This document shows positions 26,131-34,753 of a stretch of 35,887 nt of DNA, in pieces. Made by a program: the position numbers and the translations under genes. The DNA comes from Chthoniobacterales bacterium (GTDB lineage Bacteria > Verrucomicrobiota > Verrucomicrobiia > Chthoniobacterales > UBA10450), in NCBI GenBank assembly GCA_013820755.1, contig JACDHZ010000007.1, forward strand, positions 1 to 35,887. Reading direction: 5' to 3'. The notes under the pieces were generated by a model. It was not told the origin of the DNA. It worked only from the letters and a program-made list of their open reading frames with translations, and did no database searches. Position 1 is the first letter of the stretch, and each line of letters opens with the position of its first letter.

Positions 26131-26492
26131 CGGTCTCCCGTTCGCAAACTCGCAGGGCAGTGGCGGAGTCAGGGGGGCTAACCGTCTCATCTGCCCGGCT
26201 TCCCACCTCCCCTTTTCCAAGTGCGAGCGCATCCGTCACGTTCTAGGGAACTAGGGTAACCACAGCACAATAGTGCGCTCGGTTCCACATAGGCGAACTC
26301 AATTCCACTCCGGAGCCCTTCGACGTGCGCAGACCGTGCTCGAAGGTAGCAAGCTCTCTGCTCTTCTCCCTGACGGTGATCATCCTTTTGCTTTCTGAAG
26401 GTTCGGCGCGCGACGATTGATTACCGCGTCATACATCAAGACTATCTCGAATTTTTGCCGGCTGATCTTGGCCATGGCTGCGATTCGGTAGA
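26131..26492. other. Gene-poor stretch downstream of tRNA-Val
   Basis: About 360 nt with no recognisable gene, RNA or strong repeat. I looked for a duplicated tRNA 3' end as an integration footprint and did not see one in the window. Confidence 0.4.
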
Positions 26493-26720
26493 ATGCCGGG
26501 GCGATTTAGGATTATCTGTGTGAAATGCGGGACGGTCATCGATGAGGGGCCGCCCGATTGGAAAGGCAGGCCGCTGGCTTCGATCTGCGACGACTGCAAC
26601 ACAGGTCGGAGATTCCCGATCCCGAGTGATTCGACTCACACAGCAGAAAAACGCTTTCGACTCTCACCAAGTAGCGATCGCCGTCTTCAGCCGTCCGTGC
26701 CGTCTGAACGCGCAGTGTAA
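26493..26720 (+). CDS. Small putative zinc-ribbon protein, hypothetical
   Basis: A 75-residue frame beginning MPGRFRIICVKCG and containing a second cysteine pair in SICDDCN, giving C-x2-C ... C-x2-C with a spacing of about 22. This would suit a small zinc ribbon. The C-terminal 35 residues are low-information Ser/Arg-rich sequence. The ribosome site is weak. It may be a real short gene or a remnant. No function is assigned. Confidence 0.35.
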   Translation: MPGRFRIICVKCGTVIDEGPPDWKGRPLASICDDCNTGRRFPIPSDSTHTAEKRFRLSPSSDRRLQPSVPSERAV

Positions 26721-26911
26721 TTCAGCGTCTCCTGCTCATTCGTCGCTTCTCCTTTTTGCCTTCTTGAGTTGATCTCCAGCTTTCTCGCGCACGCGATCCC
26801 TCACGCCCGCTCGCCACGCCAGCTTCTGCCCTGCAAAGAAAACCCCGTCAGCGTAAACGTCTTCTATTTGTCTGCGTCGAAAACTCGAACCGCAGCCAGA
26901 TGGCGCAGGGC

Positions 26912-26927
26912 TTTGCCGCGATCCACG
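26912..26927 (+). repeat. Left inverted repeat bounding the arsC inversion
   Basis: TTTGCCGCGATCCACG matches the reverse complement of 27110-27125 at 13 of 16 positions without gaps. It sits exactly where the plus-strand arsC N-terminus stops making sense. Confidence 0.75.
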
Positions 26928-27109
26928 AGGCATGAGTCGCCGCATCCCATCGTGGCGACAAATTATATTCGCCCCGTGGACGATCGATGAGCGTCTTCGA
27001 TGAGTGCGTGTGAGGTCGTAGCCGATCTTGCGCATCACAGCGATTGCCTTTGGGTTGATGACGCCGGACGGACGGGACCCGGCGCTGAATACCTCTACTC
27101 CGTCTTCGC

Positions 27110-27125
27110 CGTGGATTCCGGCGAA
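27110..27125 (-). repeat. Right inverted repeat bounding the arsC inversion
   Basis: On the minus strand reads TTCGCCGGAATCCACG, the partner of 26912-26927. It lies where the minus-strand middle fragment begins and the plus-strand C-terminal fragment resumes. Confidence 0.75.
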
Positions 27126-27270
27126 AATGCGAGAAGACTGGCACATTCCCGATCCAAGGCAGATGGAGCCGGCGGAGTTCAATCACGTGCGACCTCATCG
27201 AAGCCACGGTGAAGGAATTACTCGCTGTGCTGGAGGTGTGACATGAAGAGCAGGCTGCAGCCCCTTTTAC

Positions 27271-28008
27271 TTACCGCGTAAAGATTAGTTTGAACCCCGC
27301 AATAGTCAGCACGACAGCCAGAAGTCGCTTGATGATCGTGACTTGAAACCGGTTGCTGCCGAGATAGGAGCCGAACCCTCCCCCGACGACCGCGGCGAGA
27401 GCGAAGGGCCAGGCAAAGACGGGAAATGACTTCGTGGCCGTGAAGTTACCGAACAGTCCTGCCAGCGAGTTCACGAGGATGAAGACCACGGAAAGAGCGG
27501 ACGCCGTCTTCGTGCGCGCCCAATGCATGAAGATAAGCAGCGGAGTGAGAAAAATGCCGCCGCCGGTGCCGGTAAGGCCGGAGAGCAGGCCCAGCGCTGC
27601 ACCGGTGCCGACTGCGACGGGCCGGGAAGGGTCGTGCGGCTCGATGTCAGCCGAGGGGCTGAGGAAGAAGCGCAGCGCGGAGAAAAGCAGAACGACGCCG
27701 ACAAGCACCTTAAAAAGGTGAGTGGGCAGATTGAGGTAGCCGCCGAGAAAGGCGCACGGGACCGAGAGGATCGCAAACGGCCAGAAGAGCCGCCACGAGA
27801 AATGGCCAGCCCGCAGAAACTGGCAGGTGCCGAGACATGCCACGAGGATATTCAGCACCAGGGCGGTCGGCTTGATGGCAGCGGGAGCAAGGCTGAAGAG
27901 CGACAGGACAGCGATGTAACCGGAAGCCCCGGCGTGCCCTACGCACGAGTAGAGGAAGGCAACGATAAGGATGCAGAACGTGATCAAACCAAGGTGCTCG
28001 GGAGTCAT
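27271..28008 (-). CDS. TSUP-family (TauE/SafE) membrane permease
   Basis: A 245-residue integral membrane protein with about 7-8 hydrophobic helices and two related halves. The N-terminal YSCVGHAGASGYIAVL and the mid-protein GLLSGLTGTGGGIFLTPLL are the paired Gly-rich signature segments of the TauE/SafE (4-toluene sulfonate uptake permease) family. Members export or import sulfite, organosulfonates or other small anions; the substrate here is unknown. It ends 29 nt from the stop of the arsC-like pseudogene, on the opposite strand (convergent). Confidence 0.9.
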   Translation of the reverse strand: MTPEHLGLITFCILIVAFLYSCVGHAGASGYIAVLSLFSLAPAAIKPTALVLNILVACLGTCQFLRAGHFSWRLFWPFAILSVPCAFLGGYLNLPTHLFKVLVGVVLLFSALRFFLSPSADIEPHDPSRPVAVGTGAALGLLSGLTGTGGGIFLTPLLIFMHWARTKTASALSVVFILVNSLAGLFGNFTATKSFPVFAWPFALAAVVGGGFGSYLGSNRFQVTIIKRLLAVVLTIAGFKLIFTR

Positions 28009-28491
28009 GGAATGGTTAAACGAACCAGATCAACGCGTGGCAGTGGGACTTGAAGGGCAGGCTGTAATCGCGCTCCGAGTTAAACGCCGGATCTATTGGA
28101 TCAAATCAATCAATTTGTTCGCGCTATGCTCCGCAGCACCTGCAAGTTGTCCTCGTGATACGGCTGATTTATTTCGCGAAGTCATAATTGAGTAGCCTCC
28201 AACCGACAAGCTGTCGGTGGACGCCAAACTAGACGGCGATCTGCGGTTCGGACGGTGATTTGTCCGCGATGTCGCAGGACACAGACATATTTTGGGGAAG
28301 ATTTCTGCGGCTGTGGCGCCCGATTCGAGCCGAGCGACTACTGGTATTGGGCGAATGACGATACGCTTGAAACAAACACCTGACCAGGCGATGCAGCGAC
28401 CCGCGAGCAGCGCTGCGATCTACGTTCTGAGTGTTTGCCATCCACCCTTTGGCTGCGTCGCACGCTTTACAGGCCGCGCGGTCGGTCGCTA
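28009..28491. other. 480-nt gap holding a dispersed-repeat copy and a small hairpin
   Basis: There is no convincing gene between the TSUP gene and lpxK. It holds a perfect 7-bp inverted repeat (ACCGACA / TGTCGGT, 28202-28218) without a T-tract, and a minus-strand copy of the dispersed repeat at 28386-28443. ORFs spanning the gap in several frames look like chance. Confidence 0.5.
28386..28443 (-). repeat. Dispersed repeat, copy A (58 bp)
   Basis: Read on the minus strand, it matches 34754-34811 at 51 of 58 positions. The copy begins GGATGGCAAACAC and ends GCTGCATCGCCT, followed by GGTCAGGTG. It lies in a gene-free gap. Its frame from ATG would encode MANTQNVDRSAARGSL, which is probably incidental. 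Confidence 0.8.
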
Positions 28492-29676
28492 TTACGAAAA
28501 GAACCGTTGAGGCGAGAGGATCGGCTGCGGTTTGCAGATGCGCGCGACGCAGTGTTCCCAGCTCTCGTGGCCGCTGAGGATTTCGATCTCGACTCGAAGG
28601 AAGTAAATCGGCACTTCCGGTGACATGAGGCGCGGAAAGCGTACAGCATCTTTCTCCGTGGTGACGATCATCGCGAGATCTCGACGGACACACCGATTGA
28701 TGAAGGACTGCAGCTCCGCTTCACTATATCGGTGGTGGTCGGTATATCGTTTGGCGAGCTCGATGCGGGCACCCAGTTTTTGCAATCCGCCCTCAAAGCT
28801 GTCGGGCGCCGCAATGCCGCACAGCGAACCGATGAACGCATTGTGCAAATTCTCGAGTGGCAACCGCTCAGCGGTGAAAGAGTTTTGCAGGTGCAGCGGC
28901 TTGTGCGCGCACTCGATGATCTCCGCGGTCCGGTTGTAGCGCCGGATGCGGGTGATTAGTTCATCGTTAGGCTCACCGGTGCATTTGGTGATGAAGATGT
29001 AGCTCGCGCGGCGCAAATTTCGCCGCGGCTCACGCAATGTTCCACGCGGCAGCAGGTATTCATTTCCAAACGGCGCCTGCCGATCGATGAGTACGATGTC
29101 GAGCCGGTGCCTGAGGTGCAGGTATTGCAGCCCATCATCGAGGAGCAATGTGTCGGCGCCGAGTTCCTTAATCGCAAACAGGCCGCTCTTTACCCGGTCC
29201 TTGTCGACGAGAACGATGACGTCTTTGAGGTTATTGGCCAGCATATACGGCTCGTCTCCAGCCGTGAGGGAGTCGAGCAGCAGTGTTTTACCGTCGGAAA
29301 CTACGCGCGGCGGCGATGGCGCTTTTTTTCGGAACAGTCGGCGTCTGGCCGGTGCCGGAGGAACGCTCTTATAGCCGCGACTCAGGATAGCTACTCGGCG
29401 GCCGCCGTTGCGCAGAGCGTGCGCGAATTTCTCGACTATCGGCGTCTTGCCCGTTCCTCCAACAGTGAGGTTCCCTATACTTACAACCAGGCAGCCAAGG
29501 GTGCGCTCCCGCAGAATGCGATGCCTATATAGAAAGAGGCGAAACTGGACGATCCGCTCGTACACAAAGGAGAGCGCATAGAGGAGTCCGCGAAGCAGCG
29601 TTGCACGCATTCCGTGACGCCGATTCAGGATCACGTCGATCGCGAATTGCTCGAGGCTCTCAGCGCGCTGGCTCAT
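28492..29676 (-). CDS. lpxK: Tetraacyldisaccharide 4'-kinase LpxK
   Basis: A 394-residue inner-membrane kinase that phosphorylates the 4' position of the lipid A disaccharide. The P-loop is in [20 protein letters not shown] (GGTGKTP). The conserved [32 protein letters not shown] and [10 protein letters not shown] blocks all appear in order. A hydrophobic N-terminal segment ([17 protein letters not shown]) provides membrane association. It is longer than the E. coli enzyme by about 60 residues. It shows that the organism makes lipid A. Its start overlaps the 3' end of thrB by 17 nt, so the two genes are coupled. Confidence 0.95.
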   Translation of the reverse strand: MSQRAESLEQFAIDVILNRRHGMRATLLRGLLYALSFVYERIVQFRLFLYRHRILRERTLGCLVVSIGNLTVGGTGKTPIVEKFAHALRNGGRRVAILSRGYKSVPPAPARRRLFRKKAPSPPRVVSDGKTLLLDSLTAGDEPYMLANNLKDVIVLVDKDRVKSGLFAIKELGADTLLLDDGLQYLHLRHRLDIVLIDRQAPFGNEYLLPRGTLREPRRNLRRASYIFITKCTGEPNDELITRIRRYNRTAEIIECAHKPLHLQNSFTAERLPLENLHNAFIGSLCGIAAPDSFEGGLQKLGARIELAKRYTDHHRYSEAELQSFINRCVRRDLAMIVTTEKDAVRFPRLMSPEVPIYFLRVEIEILSGHESWEHCVARICKPQPILSPQRFFS

Positions 29677-30538
29677 GAAGGTTTGCGGCCGACTGCCGAG
29701 CGCGCGATACCACGCGAGCGCCCCGGTTGTCGGCGCGCGTTATGATTACGCGCGCACTGTTTTGGGCCGCGGCGGCCATCGCATCGGCTACCTGCTTCAT
29801 GTGGCGAAGCGTCACGGCACCGATCGTCGAGCCGGAACCACTCAAGAACGCTCCCAACGCGCCGGCGTCTTCGGCGGCGCCGACGACATCATCGAAGAAC
29901 GGCACAAGCGTTTTCCTGAACGGCTGGTGAAACTTATCGGTAAACGCGCCACGGAGATGCCCGTAGCTTTGGGATGCGAACGCCGCGGCAATCGCACACG
30001 CATTGCCGCAACTCTCCACTGCATCCAAACGGCGCAACCGATCCGGTAGCAGCGCACGTGCATCGGCAGTTCGTACTTCGAATGCCGGAATCAAGAGAAC
30101 GATCTGCAGCTCCGAAGAGACGGGAAAGCGTTGTCGTCCAGCGGCACGCACGACATTGAAGCCGCCGAACGCAGCAGGCGCGGCATTATCAGGGTGCCGC
30201 TCCAACTCAGCGCAAAGCTGGAATATCTGCTCGCGGGAGAGCACGCGACCCGCAAGTTCATTCAAGCCGTGCAGGACGCCGGTGCGCACGCTCGCGCTGC
30301 TGCCCAGCCCGCGCGAAGCGGGAACATCTCCACCGATCGTGCAGGAAAGTTGGAACTTCTTCGCCCCAGAGCGCTTGAAGAAAAGGTCCGCCGCGTCGGA
30401 CGCTATTGGCAGCGGCGTTTTTGCGTGCCCGCGGCGCACCGTGACGTAGTTATAAAGTCGCAGTGCGAGGCCTAGGCAATCAAAACCGGGGCCAAGATTC
30501 GAGGTGCTCGCAGGCACGCGCACAGTGACTTCGTACAT
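29660..30538 (-). CDS. thrB: Homoserine kinase (GHMP family)
   Basis: A 292-residue GHMP kinase that phosphorylates homoserine in threonine biosynthesis. The N-terminus VTVRVPASTSNLGPGFDCLG and the ATP loop VPASRGLGSSASVRTG are diagnostic for ThrB. GAFLSGSGSTIGAVT is the third GHMP motif. The start MYEVTVRV at 30538 was chosen over an upstream in-frame start at 30604, because the extra 22 residues are not family-like. It overlaps lpxK by 17 nt. It is divergent from the methyltransferase-like gene, and the two predicted starts are 141 nt apart. Confidence 0.92.
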   Translation of the reverse strand: MYEVTVRVPASTSNLGPGFDCLGLALRLYNYVTVRRGHAKTPLPIASDAADLFFKRSGAKKFQLSCTIGGDVPASRGLGSSASVRTGVLHGLNELAGRVLSREQIFQLCAELERHPDNAAPAAFGGFNVVRAAGRQRFPVSSELQIVLLIPAFEVRTADARALLPDRLRRLDAVESCGNACAIAAAFASQSYGHLRGAFTDKFHQPFRKTLVPFFDDVVGAAEDAGALGAFLSGSGSTIGAVTLRHMKQVADAMAAAAQNSARVIITRADNRGARVVSRARQSAANLHEPAR

Positions 30539-30679
30539 GATCGCGCTCCCGCACCGGCCCGGCGGGGGCGCGCGCCATTGTATCGTGCTGCTCTTCGGCA
30601 GCAAGGACGCGGAGCGCCTAGAGGCACGCGCGGCAGCTCCGCTCTCCGATTCCTCGCTGTACTCCGTTTACTAATGAGG

Positions 30680-31588
30680 ATGTCCGACTGGATAGATCCC
30701 GCTCTCGTAAAGGCGTTCGAAGCGGAAGGAACGGATGCATACCGTATCTGCACGTATCTTGACGGCTGGGTCGACCGCTACGGCACAGACATCCTCGTAT
30801 CGTACAAGACGGAGAATGCCCAGGAACGCATGACGAGCGAGCTGTATCTCTGGGCACTTGCAGTCGGTTTCAAGGTGACGCGGGTTTTTGCGCGGTTCCT
30901 TCCGAAACGGAATGCTGAGCGCGAGTCGCCGCGGCTGGTCGTGAGTGATCAGGAATCAAACTTGCAGACCAGCGCAACTGAACGGCAGCTCCGGTACGGG
31001 ATAGATTTCGAAGCGGGCTATTCCGTTGGGCTGTTCGTGGATCAAAGACACAACCGCTCATACGTGCGGCAGCTAAAATCGCGAACGCTGCTAAATTGCT
31101 TTGCCTACACCTGCGCGTTTTCGGTCGCCGCAGCTGACGCGGGGTCGAAGACTCTCAGCGTGGATTTGTCGAAAAAATCCCTCGCACGAGGCCAGGAGAA
31201 CTTCACCCTTAATGGCCTGACGATCACCGGCCACCGCTTCATCGCAGAGGATGTAATCGAATACCTCCCACGGCTGCTGCGGAAAGGTGAGAAATTCGAT
31301 GTCATCATCCTGGACCCACCCACGTTTTCGCGCACCCACCGCGGCAAATCTTTTCAAGTCGAACAGGACTTCGAGACTCTCCTTTCGCAGGCGCTGGAAG
31401 TCGCCGCAAGGGATGGGAAGATCCTGCTCTCCACCAATTGCACCAAACTAACCGAGCGAGCTCTGGAGGTGATGGCGCGCTTTTGTCTCAAAGCGAGCCG
31501 CCGCGCAGGACGACTTCACAGCGAGGCGCCTCTGCCGGATTTTCCTCCAGGAACGGGGGCGCGGACGGTCTGGCTCACACTCCACTGA
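30680..31588 (+). CDS. Class I SAM-dependent methyltransferase, RlmI/RlmK-like
   Basis: About 302 residues. The C-terminal two thirds resemble the RlmI/RlmK (COG1092) rRNA methyltransferase domain: YSVGLFVDQRHNRSYVRQ, then LLNCFAYTCAFSVAAADAGSKTLSVDLSKKSL (SAM-binding motif I), RFIAEDVIEYL, and the catalytic motif DVIILDPPTFSR. The N-terminal PUA domain of RlmI is absent; a short region with EGTDAYRICTYLDGWVDRYG replaces it. The likely substrate is rRNA but is not certain. Starts at ATG 30680 or 30674 are equally possible; a 34-residue upstream extension in frame is not conserved-looking. Confidence 0.85.
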   Translation: MSDWIDPALVKAFEAEGTDAYRICTYLDGWVDRYGTDILVSYKTENAQERMTSELYLWALAVGFKVTRVFARFLPKRNAERESPRLVVSDQESNLQTSATERQLRYGIDFEAGYSVGLFVDQRHNRSYVRQLKSRTLLNCFAYTCAFSVAAADAGSKTLSVDLSKKSLARGQENFTLNGLTITGHRFIAEDVIEYLPRLLRKGEKFDVIILDPPTFSRTHRGKSFQVEQDFETLLSQALEVAARDGKILLSTNCTKLTERALEVMARFCLKASRRAGRLHSEAPLPDFPPGTGARTVWLTLH

Positions 31589-31636
31589 GCAATTTGGAAC
31601 ACGCAAAAAGGGCTTACGCTTCGAAGAAAAGGTAAG

Positions 31637-31921
31637 ATGGACGAACAAGTTGCCGGAACGACCGAAGATATCGCGGAGCGCGGGCTCCGTTACACGAAGG
31701 ATCAATGGGAGCAGCTCATGGAGCAGACCGAGGGTTACGTTCGCGAGAACCCGACGCGCGCGGTCGCCTACGCCGTGGTTGCGGGACTGATTTTGGACCG
31801 CTTGCCTGTTGTCCGAATTCTTGGCGGGTTCGCGCGTCTTACCTTGATGGCGATGAAGCCCGCGATTCTGATCTACGGCGCGACCAAGCTATACAAGGCT
31901 GCACAGCAGGACGAGGCGTAG
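31637..31921 (+). CDS. DUF883/YqjD-like small membrane-anchored protein
   Basis: A 94-residue protein with an N-terminal amphipathic helical part (about 1-40, including YVRENPTRAVAYAVVAG), and C-terminal hydrophobic stretches (about 42-56 and 65-85). The ENPTRAV(A) motif before a glycine-rich hydrophobic segment is typical of the ElaB/YqjD/DUF883 family, whose members tether ribosomes or respond to stress at the inner membrane. AAGG lies just upstream of the ATG, a usable ribosome site. Its stop codon is inside a perfect hairpin. It is convergent with the dodecin gene. Confidence 0.7.
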   Translation: MDEQVAGTTEDIAERGLRYTKDQWEQLMEQTEGYVRENPTRAVAYAVVAGLILDRLPVVRILGGFARLTLMAMKPAILIYGATKLYKAAQQDEA

Positions 31922-31937
31922 CGCAGTTCGCGCTACG
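31917..31937. terminator. Hairpin overlapping the DUF883-like stop codon
   Basis: A perfect 8-bp stem (CGTAGCGC / GCGCTACG) with a 5-nt loop lies between convergent genes and includes the TAG stop (31919-31921). There is no T-tract. It is similar in placement to the hairpin at the clpC stop. Confidence 0.5.
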
Positions 31938-31995
31938 TGGTTGATCACCCGCGTGCGCAAACCTTCTCGGGGGTCAGGCATTTTGGCTGCATGCG

Positions 31996-32202
31996 CTAGT
32001 CCAGCGTGAAGCCCACCGATACTGTGACCTGCCAGTGACCGATCCTGCCGTCCTCGACATGGCCGCGCGTCTCGGTGACTTCGAACCAGCGCATGTTGCG
32101 CACGGTCTGACCAGCGCGCGTGATGGCGTTCGCGACGGCTTCCTCGATGCTCGTGGGAGACGAGCCGACGAGCTCGATCTTCTTGTAAACGTGGTCACTC
32201 AT
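31996..32202 (-). CDS. Dodecin family flavin-binding protein
   Basis: A 68-residue protein matching dodecin in length and pattern: [38 protein letters not shown] with the flavin-stacking tryptophan, and the C-terminal [13 protein letters not shown]. Dodecins assemble into 12-mers that store or buffer flavins. It is a single gene, divergent from acs with 113 nt between, which must contain both promoters. Confidence 0.92.
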   Translation of the reverse strand: MSDHVYKKIELVGSSPTSIEEAVANAITRAGQTVRNMRWFEVTETRGHVEDGRIGHWQVTVSVGFTLD

Positions 32203-32315
32203 GCCGCCACGATGCTGTCGTTCACTGCAGCCGACAAACGGAAACGCAACGGCTGGCTGGCAGCGTACACTTGCCGCCGCACCGAACTACGTGTTTAGCC
32301 TGCTGTCGCTGACGC

Positions 32316-34262
32316 ATGGACAATAACATCGAATCGCACCTGATCGAGAAGCGGGTCTTCAAACCATCGCGCGACTTCGCGCGAAAAGCTCGGATCGGCA
32401 GCATGGAGGATTACCAGCGCCGATATCGCGAATCGATCAAGGCGCCCGAGAAGTTCTGGGCGCGCGAAGCACGCGAACTCACGTGGCGGGCTCCCTGGAA
32501 AAACGTTTTGGAATGGAAACCGCCGTTTGCGAAGTGGTTCGTCGGCGGAAAGCTGAACGTGTCGGAAAATTGCCTCGATCGACATCTGCACGGACCAACC
32601 CGCAACAAAGCGGCGATCATCTGGGAAGGCGAGCCGGGCGACAAGCGGACGCTCACGTACCAGCAATTGCATCGCGACGTCTGCCGTTTAGCAAATGTTC
32701 TGAAGCGGAACCAGATTCGCAAAGGCGATCGCGTCATCATCTATCTCCCGACAATTCCCGAGGCTGCCATCGCCATGCTGGCCTGCGCGCGGATCGGCGC
32801 CGTCCACTCCGTCGTCTTCGGCGGGTTCAGCGCTGACAGCATTCGCGACCGAATCGCCGACAGCGGTGCTACAGCCGTGATAACCGCTGACGGAAGTTAC
32901 CGGCGCGGCGCGATCGTTCCGTTGAAGAAGAATGTCGATGACGCGCTGCGCGGCGGCAGTTCGATCAAGCGAGTGATCGTCGTTCGCAGGGCGGGCAACG
33001 ACATTCACATCGAAGAAGGCCGCGACGTCTGGTGGCATCGCGAACTCGAATATGTGAACGCCCACTGCCCTCCGGCGGCTCTGGACAGCGAGCATCCGCT
33101 CTACATCCTTTACACCAGCGGCTCGACCGGGAAGCCGAAAGGTATTCTGCACACGACTGGCGGATATCTAGTCGGTACTTACAGCTCGACGAAGTATGTA
33201 TTCGATCTGCGCGACGACGATGTCTATTGGTGCACGGCCGACGTCGGCTGGGTGACTGGCCACAGCTATGTCGTCTACGGGCCGCTCGCGAACGGCGCCA
33301 CCACCTTGATGTATGAAGGCGCCCCGAACTGGCCGGAGCCCGACCGTTTCTGGCGCCTGATCGAAGAATACAGCGTTAACATCTTCTACACCGCGCCGAC
33401 GGCGATCCGTGCGTTCATTCGCTGGGGCGACGAATGGATCGAAAAGCATGATCTTTCGTCGTTGCGTCTTCTCGGTTCTGTAGGGGAACCGATTAACCCC
33501 GAGGCCTGGATGTGGTATCACCAGAAGATCGGCGCTAGTCGTTGTCCAATCGTAGACACCTGGTGGCAGACGGAGACTGGCGGGATAATGATCTCGCCAC
33601 TACCTGGAGCGATGCCGACCAAGCCAGGCAGTGCGACGCTGCCGTTCTTCGGAATTGATCCAGTGATTGTCGACGAGGCAGGTAACGAAGTCGGACCAAA
33701 CGTCGGGGGTAAGCTGATCGTTCGCAAACCGTGGCCTTCAATGCTGCGCACCATCTACGGCGACAAGGAACGCTACAAAAAACAGTACTGGAGCGAATTC
33801 AAAGGCAGCTATCTCACTGGGGATGGCGCGCGGCGCGACAAGGATGGATACTTCTGGATTGTCGGCCGCATCGACGACGTACTGAACGTTGCAGGCCATC
33901 GGCTTGGCACATCTGAAATCGAGAGCGCGCTGGTGAGTCACCCTCAGGTAGCTGAAGCTGCGGTCGTAGGCCGGCCGGATGAATTGAAGGGCCATGGTGT
34001 TGTTGCCTTTGTGACGGTGAAGAGCGGCGTCAACGCGACCCCTTCGTTGAAGGAAGAACTACGAAACCACGTCGGCGCGCACATCGGTGCCATTGCCAAG
34101 CCCGACGAAGTGCGATTCGCGGAGGGTTTACCGAAGACCCGAAGCGGGAAAATCATGCGCCGTTTATTGAAGGAGATCGCCAGCGGTAAAGCAGTAACCG
34201 GCGACACAACAACGCTCGAAGATCTGAACGTCCTCGCGAAATTAAGCGAATCGCAGGAGTGA
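32316..34262 (+). CDS. acs: Acetyl-coenzyme A synthetase
   Basis: A 648-residue AMP-forming acetyl-CoA synthetase that activates acetate to acetyl-CoA via acetyl-AMP. The P-loop [47 protein letters not shown] and the C-terminal [15 protein letters not shown] are all present; the lysine in SGKIMRR is the known acetylation-control site. Full length for the family. It starts with ATG at 32316 without a clear ribosome site. The last 13 codons ([11 protein letters not shown] and stop) are duplicated about 1.55 kb downstream at 35780-35820. Confidence 0.97.
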   Translation: MDNNIESHLIEKRVFKPSRDFARKARIGSMEDYQRRYRESIKAPEKFWAREARELTWRAPWKNVLEWKPPFAKWFVGGKLNVSENCLDRHLHGPTRNKAAIIWEGEPGDKRTLTYQQLHRDVCRLANVLKRNQIRKGDRVIIYLPTIPEAAIAMLACARIGAVHSVVFGGFSADSIRDRIADSGATAVITADGSYRRGAIVPLKKNVDDALRGGSSIKRVIVVRRAGNDIHIEEGRDVWWHRELEYVNAHCPPAALDSEHPLYILYTSGSTGKPKGILHTTGGYLVGTYSSTKYVFDLRDDDVYWCTADVGWVTGHSYVVYGPLANGATTLMYEGAPNWPEPDRFWRLIEEYSVNIFYTAPTAIRAFIRWGDEWIEKHDLSSLRLLGSVGEPINPEAWMWYHQKIGASRCPIVDTWWQTETGGIMISPLPGAMPTKPGSATLPFFGIDPVIVDEAGNEVGPNVGGKLIVRKPWPSMLRTIYGDKERYKKQYWSEFKGSYLTGDGARRDKDGYFWIVGRIDDVLNVAGHRLGTSEIESALVSHPQVAEAAVVGRPDELKGHGVVAFVTVKSGVNATPSLKEELRNHVGAHIGAIAKPDEVRFAEGLPKTRSGKIMRRLLKEIASGKAVTGDTTTLEDLNVLAKLSESQE

Positions 34263-34265
34263 CGC
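34225..34265 (+). repeat. 41-bp direct repeat, left copy (acs 3' end)
   Basis: Covers the last codons and stop of acs plus 3 nt. It matches 35780-35820 at 39 of 41 positions, with 27 of those consecutive (34239-34265). It could be an integration-type boundary repeat. Confidence 0.85.
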
Positions 34266-34273
34266 TCTTAGAA

Positions 34274-34299
34274 GGTTGGCTGCATCGCCTGGTTAGATG
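34274..34299 (+). repeat. Dispersed repeat, copy C (short, internally deleted?)
   Basis: It reads AAGGTTGG-like sequence directly joined to CTGCATCGCCTGGTTAGATG, the two ends of the longer copies at 28386-28443 and 34754-34811. The middle 40 or so nt of the element are missing. Confidence 0.55.
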
Positions 34300-34330
34300 A
34301 TGGGAACCGAGAGCGTGCGTCAGTCAGTGA

Positions 34331-34666
34331 TCAGCGATGCTGCTCGGTGAGGCGCTTCGGTGCTCGCGTCCGCCAAGCGGCGGCGATGGCCTTTCGAAGC
34401 GTGGGCGCGCGGACTGCGTCGAGCCGAACGCATGTGCTGCCGCGTCGCCCCCAAGCGCCGTTCGCGGGGGTGAAGATACCTGGATGCGCTCGAAGTAGCT
34501 TCTCTTGCTCCTCAGACGCAAGCATAACCGCTCCAAAGCTGTCATCGGGATAGCCGAGGCTAGCAAAGATCTTTCCGCCGACTCGAAAATCGGGATGTCC
34601 CATGTGGGCGCTTTCAGATGCCTCAGCCATGCTCAGTGCTATGGCACGAAATTCGTTCGCTTTCAT
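34331..34666 (-). CDS. MmcQ/YjbR family protein
   Basis: A 111-residue member of the MmcQ/YjbR-like family: EFRAIALSMAEASESAHMGHPDFRVGGKIFA at the N-terminus, SLGYPDDSFG, and the GAWGRRGSTCVRL block near residue 75. Its length is normal for the family. These small CyaY-like-fold proteins are described as DNA-binding, but their cellular role is not well defined. It is bounded by dispersed-repeat copies at 34274-34299 and 34754-34811, and lies inside the patch flanked by the duplicated acs tail. The start ATG at 34666 fits the family. Confidence 0.85.
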   Translation of the reverse strand: MKANEFRAIALSMAEASESAHMGHPDFRVGGKIFASLGYPDDSFGAVMLASEEQEKLLRAHPGIFTPANGAWGRRGSTCVRLDAVRAPTLRKAIAAAWRTRAPKRLTEQHR

Positions 34667-34753
34667 GGTCTTGATCCCTCAACGCGTAAACATCAACGAG
34701 ACACAAGATCAGCGACCGCGAGCCCTGAGAACCGGGCCACGGAGCAAAAGGTT

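Larger units (their letters stand above)
26852..27241 (+). pseudogene. ArsC-like low-molecular-weight phosphatase gene, disrupted by an internal inversion
   Basis: Three parts of one gene are present. Plus strand 26858-26927 encodes RLLFVCVENSNRSQMAQGFAAIH, the catalytic P-loop N-terminus (shown in full it ends at a TGA). The middle is on the minus strand between about 27125 and 26930: IHGEDGVEVFSAGS, RPSGVINPKAIAVMRKIGYD, and, after two frame changes, VATMGCGDSC. Plus strand from about 27110 resumes with WIPAKMREDWHIPDPRQ and EPAEFNHVR, then, after another frame change, LIEATVKELLAVLEV to the stop at 27239-27241. Flipping 26928-27109 in place restores the protein order. Imperfect 16-bp inverted repeats bound the flipped part. 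Several indels remain after flipping, so the gene is dead in either orientation. The original activity was arsenate reductase or protein-tyrosine phosphatase. Confidence 0.85.

Noticed and set aside
26912-27125. Phase-variable DNA switch in the arsC-like gene
   Set aside because: The inverted repeats and clean segment fit a switch, but neither orientation gives an intact ORF because of several further indels, and no recombinase is nearby. Kept as an inversion scar.
28229-28693. 154-codon minus-strand ORF across the gap next to lpxK
   Set aside because: It overlaps the lpxK 3' end in another frame and runs through a dispersed repeat copy; no family features.
34274-34299. Integron attC site
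   Set aside because: A GTTRRRY-like core (GTTAGAT) is present, but no complementary R''/L'' arm or extrahelical bases could be found, and no integrase is in the window.
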